Assembly: GCA_900768245.1 (NCBI GenBank)
Contig: CAAGCE010000291.1
Span: 1 to 28,848 of the forward strand
Direction of reading: 5' to 3'
Source: Oscillospiraceae bacterium
GTDB taxonomy: Bacteria > Bacillota > Clostridia > Oscillospirales > Ruminococcaceae
Length of the DNA: 28,848 nt
A program made the translations under genes and the position numbers. Of the stretch, positions 8,291-14,997 are shown one piece after another (position 1 is the first letter of the stretch; every line of letters starts with the position of its first letter). The notes below the pieces were generated by a model that was given only the letters and a program-made list of their open reading frames with translations, was not told the DNA's origin and made no database searches.

Positions 8291-8319
8291 TTGACTTAAC
8301 AAATAAAAAGTGATATATT
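8291..8319 (+). promoter_or_regulatory. Promoter of the 146-residue unknown gene
   Basis: TTGACT (8291-8296), 17 bases, TATATT (8314-8319). It lies just after the A-tailed repeat. Confidence 0.6.
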
Positions 8320-8382
8320 CATATAAAAGACATAATAAATTCTTTTGCAATTGGGTTAAAAAATTTTTATGGTGGGGTAAAA

Positions 8383-8823
8383 ATGGACATTCTTACGAAG
8401 CAGATCTTACAATCAGATAACGTTGTTTCCCTGCGTCAGACAATTTCTTTGGACGAACTGAAACAGAAATTTGATGAAATAAGGTCCTTTGTTGACGGCA
8501 ATAATATAATTCTTTCTGTTTATTCTATGAATATTATTTGTACAGAATATGTTTTGGACATTGAACTGATCATACCTGTTGATTTGTCAAAAAATATTCC
8601 CGAAGACTATGGCAGCATACATAATTTTTCTCTGAATAACGCTTTAAAGGCTGAACACAACGGCTCTGTTCACACGTCCGGACACACTGTTAAAGGTATG
8701 CTTGATTACATTTCGGACAAAAAACTCCTCAGAGCTTCACCGATATACAGAGTTTGTCCTTTGGATATTGACAGTGAAAAGTCTACCGTAATTTACATCG
8801 GTGTTGCTGAAAGAATCATCTGA
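8383..8823 (+). CDS. Unknown protein, possibly DUF5085/GyrI-like fold
   Basis: This 146-residue soluble protein has no signal peptide or membrane segment. It starts MDILTKQILQSDNVVSLRQT and ends with a strand reading VIYIGVAERII. The order (short N-terminal strand, helix LDELKQKFDEIRSFV, two strands, helix, final IYIGV strand) reminds me of DUF5085 and of GyrI-like small-molecule-binding domains. This is a weak resemblance and the function is unknown. GGTGGGG lies six bases before the ATG. It is a single-gene unit with its own promoter and a hairpin terminator. Confidence 0.75.
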   Translation: MDILTKQILQSDNVVSLRQTISLDELKQKFDEIRSFVDGNNIILSVYSMNIICTEYVLDIELIIPVDLSKNIPEDYGSIHNFSLNNALKAEHNGSVHTSGHTVKGMLDYISDKKLLRASPIYRVCPLDIDSEKSTVIYIGVAERII

Positions 8824-8865
8824 TATGTATTATTCTTGTTTTAAATATATATTTTTTATTGTTTA

Positions 8866-8914
8866 CCCTAAGGTTTTTGTTAGAAATGCACAAAAACCTT
8901 GGGATTTATTTTTA
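8866..8914 (+). terminator. Terminator after the 146-residue unknown gene
   Basis: CCCTAAGGTTTTTGT (8866-8880) pairs with ACAAAAACCTTGGG (8890-8903) with one G-T pair, followed by ATTTATTTTTAT. Confidence 0.75.
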
Positions 8915-8934
8915 TGTCAATTTACATAAAATTG

Positions 8935-8963
8935 TAGACTTACAAGAAACATTGTTGTATAAT
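8935..8963 (+). promoter_or_regulatory. Promoter of the fucO-like gene
   Basis: TAGACT (8935-8940), 17 bases, TATAAT (8958-8963). A perfect 12-base palindrome CATAAGCTTATG (8969-8980) lies at the expected transcription start and could be an operator. Confidence 0.55.
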
Positions 8964-9000
8964 ATATACATAAGCTTATGGCTTAAAGTAGTGCTTTATG

Positions 9001-9020
9001 TCATTTTATCTGTAAAATGA
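9001..9020 (+). promoter_or_regulatory. Leader hairpin of the fucO-like gene
   Basis: TCATTTTA and TAAAATGA form an 8-bp stem with a 4-base loop in the roughly 105-base untranslated leader. It may stabilise the transcript or be regulatory. It matches no riboswitch I recognise. Confidence 0.35.
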
Positions 9021-9077
9021 GATATACCCTTACTACAACAAATAAAATGCAATATAAATTAAAAGGAGTGCATTAAA

Positions 9078-10223
9078 ATGAACAGATTTATACTCAATGA
9101 AACATCTTATCACGGTGCAGGTGCTATCGCTGCAATCGCTGACGAAGCTAAGGGCAGAGGCTTTAAAAAGGCTCTTGTCTGCTCCGACCCTGACCTTATC
9201 AAATTCGGCGTAACCAAAAAGGTAACAGATGTTCTTGACGGTGCTTCTCTTGCTTACGATATTTACTCAAAAATCAAGCCAAATCCAACTATCGAAAACG
9301 TTCAGTCAGGCGTTAAGGCTTTCAAAGACGCAGGTGCTGACTACATAATCGCTATCGGCGGCGGTTCTTCTATGGACACAGCAAAGGCTATCGGCATTAT
9401 CATCAATAATCCTGAATTTGCTGATGTAAGAAGCCTTGAAGGCGTTGCTGACACAAAGCACAAATGCGTACCTATCCTTGCTGTTCCTACAACCGCCGGT
9501 ACAGCTGCTGAGGTTACTATCAACTACGTTATCACAGATGCCGAAAAGAACAGAAAGATGGTTTGCGTTGACCCGCATGACATTCCTGTGGTTGCTTTCA
9601 TCGACCCTGATATGATGGAATCTATGCCTAAGGGACTTACTGCCGCAACAGGTATGGACGCTCTTACACACGCTATCGAAGGCTACATCACTAAGGGTGC
9701 TTGGGAGCTTTCCGATATGTTCCACCTCAAGGCTATTGAAATAATTTCAAGAAGTCTTCGTGATGCTGTTGCAAATACAAAGCAGGGTCGTGCTGATATG
9801 GCTCTCGGTCAGTATGTTGCAGGTATGGGCTTCTCTAACGTTGGTCTTGGTATAGTTCATTCTATGGCTCACCCTCTCGGTGCTCTTTATGATACTCCTC
9901 ACGGTGTTGCAAATGCTATCATTCTTCCTACCGTTATGGAATACAATGCTCCCGCAACAGGTGAAAAATACCGTGAGATCGCTCGTGCAATGGGTGTAAA
10001 GGGTGTTGATGATATGTCTCAGGAGGAATACAGAAAGGCTGCTATCGATGCTGTTAAGCAGCTTTCAAAGGACGTTGGAATCCCTGCTGACCTTAAGGAT
10101 ATTGTTAAGGCTGAAGATGTTCCGTTCCTTGCTCAGTCTGCATATGATGATGCTTGCCGTCCGGGCAACCCTCGTGACACTTCCGTTGAAGAGATCACAG
10201 AGCTTTACAAGTCACTTATGTAA
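9078..10223 (+). CDS. fucO: Iron-containing alcohol dehydrogenase, lactaldehyde reductase type (FucO)
   Basis: This 381-residue group III Fe-dependent dehydrogenase matches E. coli FucO nearly end to end. Shared stretches include NPEFADVRSLEG, PTTAGTAAEVTINYVITD and ALGQYVAGMGFSNVGLG. The nucleotide-binding AIGGGSSMDTAKAIG is at about 92-106. Metal ligands are Asp194, His198, His261 and His275, equivalent to E. coli 196/200/263/277. It interconverts lactaldehyde and 1,2-propanediol with NAD(H), disposing of reducing equivalents in fucose or rhamnose fermentation, and may act on other small aldehydes. No fucose or rhamnose genes adjoin it. A strong AAAGGAG site, uniform GCT/GGT codon choice and a strong terminator suggest high expression. 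Confidence 0.92.
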   Translation: MNRFILNETSYHGAGAIAAIADEAKGRGFKKALVCSDPDLIKFGVTKKVTDVLDGASLAYDIYSKIKPNPTIENVQSGVKAFKDAGADYIIAIGGGSSMDTAKAIGIIINNPEFADVRSLEGVADTKHKCVPILAVPTTAGTAAEVTINYVITDAEKNRKMVCVDPHDIPVVAFIDPDMMESMPKGLTAATGMDALTHAIEGYITKGAWELSDMFHLKAIEIISRSLRDAVANTKQGRADMALGQYVAGMGFSNVGLGIVHSMAHPLGALYDTPHGVANAIILPTVMEYNAPATGEKYREIARAMGVKGVDDMSQEEYRKAAIDAVKQLSKDVGIPADLKDIVKAEDVPFLAQSAYDDACRPGNPRDTSVEEITELYKSLM

Positions 10224-10239
10224 TTATCTCTAAAAATCT

Positions 10240-10280
10240 AAAGGCTTCCGCTGCGATACTGCGGCGGAAGCCTTTTTGTG
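10240..10280 (+). terminator. Terminator after the fucO-like gene
   Basis: A stem of about 15 bp (AAAGGCTTCCGC... with ...GCGGAAGCCTTT, 10240-10254 with 10261-10275) is followed by TTTTTGTGTTT. Confidence 0.85.
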
Positions 10281-10288
10281 TTTATACA

Positions 10289-10320
10289 GTAAAAAAGCTG
10301 CCCAAACGGACAGCTTTTTA
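10289..10320 (-). terminator. Terminator of the SHOCT-protein gene
   Basis: AAAAAGCTG (10292-10300) pairs with CAGCTTTTT (10311-10319). The minus-strand reading ends in TTTTTTA. It lies just after the stop of the minus-strand gene. Confidence 0.7.
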
Positions 10321-10327
10321 TTAATTG

Positions 10328-11374
10328 TTAATAAAGGAATTTCATAAGCTTTTTCTTTTCCTCTGCAAACTCAGCATCGGAAATTACACCGCCGTCAAGC
10401 ATTGATTTTAGCTTTTTAACGGCTGTCTGAAATTCATCAAGTGACATTGATTCCTTATTTCCAAGCGAAAGAATATCTTCTTTTGCTGCCTTTGGTGCAG
10501 GCACCTCTGCTTTTGCCTCAACAACAGGCTCAGGCATTTTGACTTCTTCCTTCTTGACTTCAGCCACATACATATTCTGTGCGAACATATCTTCCTTTTT
10601 CTCTTCTGCTTTTTCTTCCGCAGGAGCTTCGGGAACTGCTTCTTCCACAGGTTCTTCCGCCTTTTTCTCGACATGTTCAGCTATTTCTTCAAATGAAGGC
10701 TTTACTTCTTCAACCGTTTCTGCTGCCGGTTCAGCCTTTGGTTCGGGAGTTTCCTCCACCGCAGCTGCAACAGGAGCTTCTTCCTCCATAGGTGTTCCTA
10801 CTATGTCGTCAAGTCCGAGAATATCTGCAACGCTGAAATCTTCGGCAGGCTTTGAAGGCTTTGTGACCTTTTCGTATCCTGCTGTCATACTCTCAAACTC
10901 TGCATCGGCAGCCTTTTTAAGACGCTCATGCTCCTTGATCTTGTTTTCTTCGATCTCTTTAAGCTTAGCGTCCTTTTCCTGCTGACGCTGTTTTTCCGTT
11001 TTCTTATCAAATTCAGCCTTTGCACCTGAAATAATATTCACTATCTCGTCATTGTTCGGGAAGCAGGGAAGAATGATCCTTCTGCGGTTTACGACGCCTT
11101 TTGTTGCTTCATCACACTGGATATATATAGGGCTGTTGCGGTTATTATTATTGATATAGATCTTAGTGATCTCATCATAACTGCAGCTGAAGCGTGTATA
11201 TGTAGGATCTTCCTCTTTTGTTCCGACCTGGTCACAGATAAAGGCAAGACCGAATAAATGTGCAGCTGTTATGGATACATTGACATCCTGCGGTTTTGCA
11301 AGAATGTTCTCCTTGTAGGTTGTTTCATAATAAGCAAGTTTTTTCTCACTGTAGATGCTTGACTGTTCATCCAT
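10328..11374 (-). CDS. SHOCT-domain protein with charged Glu/Ala-rich linker
   Basis: The protein is about 348 residues long. The N-terminal part (about 1-120) looks like a small globular, possibly PH-like domain (YDEITKIYINNNNRNSPIYI). A Lys/Glu coiled-coil segment follows (about 125-165). Next is a long low-complexity linker rich in Glu, Ala, Pro and Val (about 190-295). The C-terminal SHOCT motif (about 305-348) reads MLDGGVISDAEFAEEKKKLM. SHOCT domains are short helical hairpins thought to mediate oligomerisation; the role here is unknown. I chose the ATG at 11374, about eight bases after AAGTGGTG; a GTG at 11389 is in frame but has no ribosome site. No membrane segment is seen. Confidence 0.75.
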   Translation of the reverse strand: MDEQSSIYSEKKLAYYETTYKENILAKPQDVNVSITAAHLFGLAFICDQVGTKEEDPTYTRFSCSYDEITKIYINNNNRNSPIYIQCDEATKGVVNRRRIILPCFPNNDEIVNIISGAKAEFDKKTEKQRQQEKDAKLKEIEENKIKEHERLKKAADAEFESMTAGYEKVTKPSKPAEDFSVADILGLDDIVGTPMEEEAPVAAAVEETPEPKAEPAAETVEEVKPSFEEIAEHVEKKAEEPVEEAVPEAPAEEKAEEKKEDMFAQNMYVAEVKKEEVKMPEPVVEAKAEVPAPKAAKEDILSLGNKESMSLDEFQTAVKKLKSMLDGGVISDAEFAEEKKKLMKFLY

Positions 11375-11404
11375 ATAAGTTAACACCACTTTCTAAAAAA
11401 ATCG

Positions 11405-11455
11405 CAACGCACAGGCTATTTTACATATTTTGCATAAAACAGCCCGCTAAAATTT
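11405..11455 (-). promoter_or_regulatory. Leader hairpin of the SHOCT-protein gene
   Basis: In the roughly 115-base leader, GGGCTGTTTTA can pair with TAAAATAGCC (minus strand), forming an AT-rich stem about 50 bases before the start codon. No known riboswitch is recognised. Confidence 0.3.
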
Positions 11456-11493
11456 AGATAAAATTCTAATTTTCATATGTTAGCTCAAAATTA

Positions 11494-11522
11494 ATTATAA
11501 CATATATTCTTATATTAGTCAA
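11494..11522 (-). promoter_or_regulatory. Promoter of the SHOCT-protein gene
   Basis: Minus strand TTGACT (11517-11522), 17 bases, TATAAT (11494-11499). Confidence 0.7.
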
Positions 11523-11599
11523 ACAATATTAATAAAAAAAGACATAAAATTTCAGAGCTGATTTTGTAACGAATTGTACAAAAATGTGACGTTCTTATT

Positions 11600-12430
11600 T
11601 TACTTTTTCAAATTGCTTATTACTTCAACAGCATAATCAAGGTAGCTGCAATTTTCATCTTCAATTTTACCGCTGTCGCAGGAAGCTGTGATAGACGGAG
11701 CGATCGGTATCTGACCGAGAAGTGGGATATGATTGTCAGCACATACCTTATCAATATGGCTTTCGCCGTAAAGATATATTTTCTTTCCGCAGTCGGGACA
11801 TTCCACATAGCTCATATTTTCCACAACACCTACGATAGGAATATTCATCATATTTGCCATTGATACGGCTTTATTTACGATCATTGCAACAAGATCCTGC
11901 GGTGACGAAACGATAACTATGCCATCAAGAGGGATAGACTGAAAAACAGTAAGGGGTACATCGCCTGTTCCCGGAGGCATATCAACAAACATATAATCAA
12001 CATCGCCCCAGATAACATCTGTCCAGAACTGTTTTACAACACCTGCAATAACAGGTCCTCTCCAGATAACAGGGTCAGACGGATTTTCAAGAAGAAGATT
12101 AACGGACATTATTTCAATTCCGCCCTTTGATTCGGCAGGAAGTATTCCCTCCTGTGTACCCTTTGCACGTCCGTTTATGCCGAACATTTTAGGTATGGAC
12201 GGACCTGTGATGTCAGCGTCCATTACGGCTGTTTTATAGCCCTTTTTAGAAAATAATGTTGCAAGCATACCTGTAACAAGGGATTTTCCGACACCGCCCT
12301 TGCCGCTTACAACACCGATAACTTTTTTTACGCTGCTCTGTGCGTTAAGAGGTTCGATCAAGCTTTGCGGTTCCTGTCGGCTTGCACAGTTTGCACCGCA
12401 GCTTGAGCAATCATGTGTACATTCACTCAT
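11600..12430 (-). CDS. mrp: Mrp/NBP35-family iron-sulfur cluster carrier ATPase
   Basis: This 276-residue P-loop ATPase of the Mrp/ApbC family assembles or transfers Fe-S clusters to apoproteins in the cytosol. The N-terminus has a Cys-rich CTHDCSSCGANC segment (Cys4, 8, 11, 15), as in NBP35-like members. The deviant Walker A GKGGVGKS is at 43-50, the DADITGPSIP switch at about 71-80, and MPPGTGD at about 151-157. The C-terminal CPDC motif (Cys211, Cys214) bridges a cluster in the dimer. No isc/suf genes lie nearby, although an Rrf2 regulator is encoded 2 kb away. It has its own promoter. The nearest SD-like AGAAAGG is rather far (about 14 bases) from the ATG. Confidence 0.92.
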   Translation of the reverse strand: MSECTHDCSSCGANCASRQEPQSLIEPLNAQSSVKKVIGVVSGKGGVGKSLVTGMLATLFSKKGYKTAVMDADITGPSIPKMFGINGRAKGTQEGILPAESKGGIEIMSVNLLLENPSDPVIWRGPVIAGVVKQFWTDVIWGDVDYMFVDMPPGTGDVPLTVFQSIPLDGIVIVSSPQDLVAMIVNKAVSMANMMNIPIVGVVENMSYVECPDCGKKIYLYGESHIDKVCADNHIPLLGQIPIAPSITASCDSGKIEDENCSYLDYAVEVISNLKK

Positions 12431-12463
12431 TAGGATAGACCAACCTTTCTGTATATTACTTTT

Positions 12464-12492
12464 ATTATACTACACGTCAATAAAAAAGTCAA
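12464..12492 (-). promoter_or_regulatory. Promoter of mrp
   Basis: Minus strand TTGACT (12487-12492), 17 bases, TATAAT (12464-12469). Its -35 is only seven bases from the -35 of the divergent promoter at 12500-12528, so the two may share control or compete. Confidence 0.7.
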
Positions 12493-12499
12493 TTTTATG

Positions 12500-12528
12500 T
12501 GGACATTTTTATTGCAATAAGTTATAAT
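12500..12528 (+). promoter_or_regulatory. Promoter of the uridine-kinase-like gene
   Basis: TGGACA (12500-12505), 17 bases, TATAAT (12523-12528). Confidence 0.7.
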
Positions 12529-12572
12529 AGTAATATGCCCTGCTTTTATTATTTTATTTTTGGAGTTACACT

Positions 12573-13514
12573 ATGAGCATAAATTTCATAAACACATCAA
12601 ACATTAATTCAGGAATTGAAAATGACATAAATAAATTCGTTGCGGAATCCGAAAGGATCTATACTGACAGACTTCGTGAAGCCGCAGAAAAGATTTACAC
12701 CGACAGAGCCTACCGTCCACTTGTACTTCTTTCCGGTCCGTCCGGTTCGGGAAAAACGACCAGCGCACTGAAAATTGCAGAGCAGCTTGCCAAAAAAGGA
12801 CTTACTGTTCACACTATATCTATGGATAACTATTTTCTGCCCGCAGGTATGGGTGATCTGCCTGTTGATGAGGACGGTCAGGTCGATCTTGAATCACCTT
12901 ACCGCCTTGATATACCGCTTTTTTCCGAACACCTTAAAAAGCTTTTCAGATGTGAACCTGTGGAAATTCCGGTTTTTGATTTTGCAACACAGTCACGCAG
13001 CGACTTTATCCCTATGAACAGAAAAAAAGATGAGATAATCATTCTTGAGGGTATTCACGCTCTCAATCTCGATGTTACGGGTGACACGGACGCTTTCACC
13101 ACCTGCATTTATGTCAGCGTAAGAACTCGTCTGAGAACTGATGACGGCAGCGTTATGCACCCGAGAAAAATAAGGCTTATGCGCCGTCTGAGCCGTGATT
13201 GCCTGTTCCGCAACAGAAAGCCTGAAGACGTTTTCAATATGTACAACAGCGTCACAAGAGGCGAGGAAAAATATATAATGCCGCACAAATACCGTGCAAG
13301 CTTTGATATTGACTCCTTTATTGCTTATGAAGCGTCGGTATACAGCAAGCTTCTTCTGCCGACCCTTATTACAAACAAAGAAAAGCTTGAACACATTGAC
13401 GTCTATGACACTATGATAAAAGTTCTCAGCTCGCTTACTCCCCTTTCCCCCGAGCACGTTCCATCGGACTCACTTGTCCGTGAATTTGTTGGCGGAAGCA
13501 GTTTGCAATATTAA
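12573..13514 (+). CDS. Uridine kinase / phosphoribulokinase-family nucleoside kinase
   Basis: This 313-residue P-loop kinase has Walker A GPSGSGKTT at 55-63. SMDNYFLPAG (about 86-95) is the substrate-binding Asp-Asn-(Tyr/Phe) motif of uridine kinases, and IILEGIHALN (about 153-162) is the Walker B region. An Arg-rich lid follows (RLMRRLSRDCLFRN). Enzymes of this family phosphorylate uridine or cytidine in pyrimidine salvage. It is longer than classical Udk (about 210 residues), with an extra N-terminal helix and a C-terminal extension. It resembles the catalytic part of the TGS-fused uridine kinases of Firmicutes but has no TGS domain. The exact substrate is uncertain. Confidence 0.82.
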   Translation: MSINFINTSNINSGIENDINKFVAESERIYTDRLREAAEKIYTDRAYRPLVLLSGPSGSGKTTSALKIAEQLAKKGLTVHTISMDNYFLPAGMGDLPVDEDGQVDLESPYRLDIPLFSEHLKKLFRCEPVEIPVFDFATQSRSDFIPMNRKKDEIIILEGIHALNLDVTGDTDAFTTCIYVSVRTRLRTDDGSVMHPRKIRLMRRLSRDCLFRNRKPEDVFNMYNSVTRGEEKYIMPHKYRASFDIDSFIAYEASVYSKLLLPTLITNKEKLEHIDVYDTMIKVLSSLTPLSPEHVPSDSLVREFVGGSSLQY

Positions 13515-13519
13515 AATCA

Positions 13520-13568
13520 ACAGTGCAATGCAGTATGAAGATTTGAACCTGCATTGCACTGTTTTTTG
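13520..13568 (+). terminator. Terminator after the uridine-kinase-like gene
   Basis: A perfect 14-bp stem (ACAGTGCAATGCAG, 13520-13533, with 13549-13562) is followed by TTTTTT. Confidence 0.85.
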
Positions 13569-13591
13569 TAATGTCCAAAACAAAACCACCA

Positions 13592-13665
13592 ACGCGGCGG
13601 CAACACTGTCCAAAAGCTTACAGCAAATTTCAAAGCCGCCGTCCTAATTAAAATAAAAATAAAAC
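13592..13665 (+). repeat. A-tailed interspersed repeat, subfamily C, copy 2
   Basis: This diverged copy reads ACGCGGCGGCAACA, then CAAATTTCAAAGCCGCCGTCC, and an A-rich tail (TTAAAATAAAAATAAAA). It lies between convergent genes, after a terminator. Confidence 0.7.
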
Positions 13666-13670
13666 CAAAC

Positions 13671-14294
13671 TTATGCGCCAACGCTCAAAAGTGCATTGTA
13701 GACCGCATTCGCAAGGGCGGAATGACCTTTTTCGTCCATATGCTCACGGTCGCTTTCGGAGGGCTTTGCATAGTCTGATGCGGCAAGGAAAAAGCAGTTT
13801 TCCTCTTTTGCCACGTCGGAATAGGTCTGTTTCAGCTTCTCCGACACACTGACAGACTTTTCATCAAACTCTGTATCATAGCCGCTTTCGCCTACGCCGT
13901 GGGCAAGATGTATCGGTGACACTATGAGAATTTTCGCATCGCTTGCGGCACGGATCTGCTTGACAAGCATTCTCAATCCCTCTGCTATCGTATGCTCGTT
14001 GGAGTTGAAACGGCTTTTGCAGTCATTCGTTCCCAGCATTATCACCGCATAATCTATGGGGTAATGGCTTTCGAGAAGAAACGGCAGAACGTCCACACCT
14101 CGGCGGTTCCGACGCAGGACATCGGGGAAAACCGTTGTACGTCCGCAAAGTCCCTCTTCCACGACACGACAGTCATTTGCCCTCAATCTTCTGTCGAGAA
14201 TGCCTGTCCATCGTGTATTATAATCAAATCTGCTGTTATCTTTTGGGTTAAGACCGTATGTGTTTGAGTCGCCGAAGCACAATACTGTTTTCAT
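13671..14294 (-). CDS. SGNH/GDSL hydrolase (arylesterase-like)
   Basis: This 207-residue single-domain esterase has no signal peptide, so it is cytosolic. Block I GDSNTYG has the nucleophile Ser10, block II Gly51 is in EGLCGRTT, and block III GTND is at 88-91 with Asn90. The catalytic Asp182-x-x-His185 pair is in SDREHMDEKGH. The oxyanion and catalytic residues are complete. The layout resembles the arylesterase/acetylesterase branch; the natural substrate is unknown. AGAAAGGA precedes the ATG. It lies 45 bases after the Rrf2 gene on the same strand, with no terminator between, so the two are probably one operon. Confidence 0.88.
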   Translation of the reverse strand: MKTVLCFGDSNTYGLNPKDNSRFDYNTRWTGILDRRLRANDCRVVEEGLCGRTTVFPDVLRRNRRGVDVLPFLLESHYPIDYAVIMLGTNDCKSRFNSNEHTIAEGLRMLVKQIRAASDAKILIVSPIHLAHGVGESGYDTEFDEKSVSVSEKLKQTYSDVAKEENCFFLAASDYAKPSESDREHMDEKGHSALANAVYNALLSVGA

Positions 14295-14339
14295 TTTTAC
14301 CGTTCCTTTCTTTTTTATTTTATAGGTGACTTTTAGATG

Positions 14340-14777
14340 TCAGATGCAGTAATTGTCGCCGCTTACTACTGCGTTATGATTTATTATGTCCTGCAGCGTT
14401 ATGCTGTCAAGATATTCTGTTGCTGCGTCAAACAAGCCGTCCCAGATATACATTGTCATCTGCTCCGATTCCTTTGTTGAATCCGTTACAAGATATTCAC
14501 GCTTTGCTCCCGAAGAAAAATTCGCTTCGGTGGCTCTCAGTATCTCACCGACGGTATATTTATCTGTGCTTTTGGTGAGCTTATAGCCTCCTCTTGTTCC
14601 TTTGTTTGTTCTCAGAAGTCCTTTTTTACTCAGCATAGGGACGATATGTTCAAGATATTTTTTCGATATATCCTGTCTGCCTGCTATATCCTTCAGCGGT
14701 ATGAAGCCCTCGTCCTGATGCACCGCAATATCCAGTAACATTTGTAAGGCATATCTGCCTTTTGTTGATATTAACAT
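14340..14777 (-). CDS. Rrf2-family transcriptional regulator
   Basis: This 145-residue winged-helix regulator starts MLISTKGRYALQMLLDIA, the family hallmark, with the recognition helix around IAGRQDISKKYLEHIVPML (about 31-49) and wing GTRGGYKL (about 60-67). The three clustered Cys that bind Fe-S in IscR are missing (only Cys144 at the tail). It is therefore likely a CymR-like or other cluster-free member responding to a metabolite or partner protein. The promoter carries a TAGTAGGA element between -35 and -10, suggesting autorepression. It is divergent from a LysR gene whose upstream region carries a second copy. Confidence 0.9.
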   Translation of the reverse strand: MLISTKGRYALQMLLDIAVHQDEGFIPLKDIAGRQDISKKYLEHIVPMLSKKGLLRTNKGTRGGYKLTKSTDKYTVGEILRATEANFSSGAKREYLVTDSTKESEQMTMYIWDGLFDAATEYLDSITLQDIINHNAVVSGDNYCI

Positions 14778-14817
14778 ACTTTCAGCTATCCCTCCATTAT
14801 GCTGTTTTTATAACCTA

Positions 14818-14846
14818 ATTATAACATAGGTTTAGTAGGATTTCAA
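14818..14846 (-). promoter_or_regulatory. Promoter of the Rrf2 gene
   Basis: Minus strand TTGAAA (14841-14846), 17 bases, TATAAT (14818-14823). The spacer contains TCCTACTAA, the complement of TTAGTAGGA. Confidence 0.75.
14832..14840 (+). promoter_or_regulatory. Putative Rrf2 operator, copy 1
   Basis: TTAGTAGGA, repeated at 14880-14888. This copy fills the spacer of the Rrf2 gene's own promoter, fitting autorepression. Confidence 0.4.
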
Positions 14847-14852
14847 GATATT

Positions 14853-14880
14853 TTGACATAACATATTAAACATATTTAAT
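14853..14880 (+). promoter_or_regulatory. Candidate upstream promoter toward lysR
   Basis: TTGACA (14853-14858), 16 bases, TTTAAT (14875-14880), immediately followed by TAGTAGGA. It is weaker than the promoter at 14947. Confidence 0.4.
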
Positions 14881-14888
14881 TAGTAGGA
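14880..14888 (+). promoter_or_regulatory. Putative Rrf2 operator, copy 2
   Basis: TTAGTAGGA directly abuts the -10 of the candidate plus-strand promoter, 48 bases from copy 1 in the same orientation. It continues as AATTAA, giving a GGAATT stretch. Confidence 0.4.
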
Positions 14889-14946
14889 ATTAACTTTGTT
14901 TCATCATTTTATACAAAACGGCTTATTTTTGCCTTTGTTTCTGTCC

Positions 14947-14975
14947 TTGACAAATGTCCGGATTAATAATATAAT
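14947..14975 (+). promoter_or_regulatory. Consensus promoter of the LysR gene
   Basis: TTGACA (14947-14952), 17 bases, TATAAT (14970-14975) is an exact consensus. It places the transcript start about 16 bases before the ATG at 14998, which excludes the longer upstream reading frame (from 14896). Confidence 0.85.
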
Positions 14976-14997
14976 TTTTAGAAGGGGGTTTACGAAT

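Noticed and set aside
8128..8313. A small reading frame translating to ...WYGTRLLQPQTKVGFP..., with the same peptide in frames at 5151-5576 and 15924 on
   Set aside because: The shared peptide simply follows from the near-identical DNA of the A-tailed repeats. The flanking protein sequence is unrelated and no ribosome site is consistent between copies.
10539..10985. 148-codon plus-strand Ser-rich reading frame
   Set aside because: It is a shadow of the Glu/Ala-rich linker of the SHOCT protein; its composition follows from the antisense of GAA/GCA codons.
14320..14340. TAGGTGACTTTTAGATG between the SGNH and Rrf2 genes, resembling a MITE end
   Set aside because: On inspection the order and spacing of bases differ from GGTCACCTCTAAAAACCA, and no partner is present.
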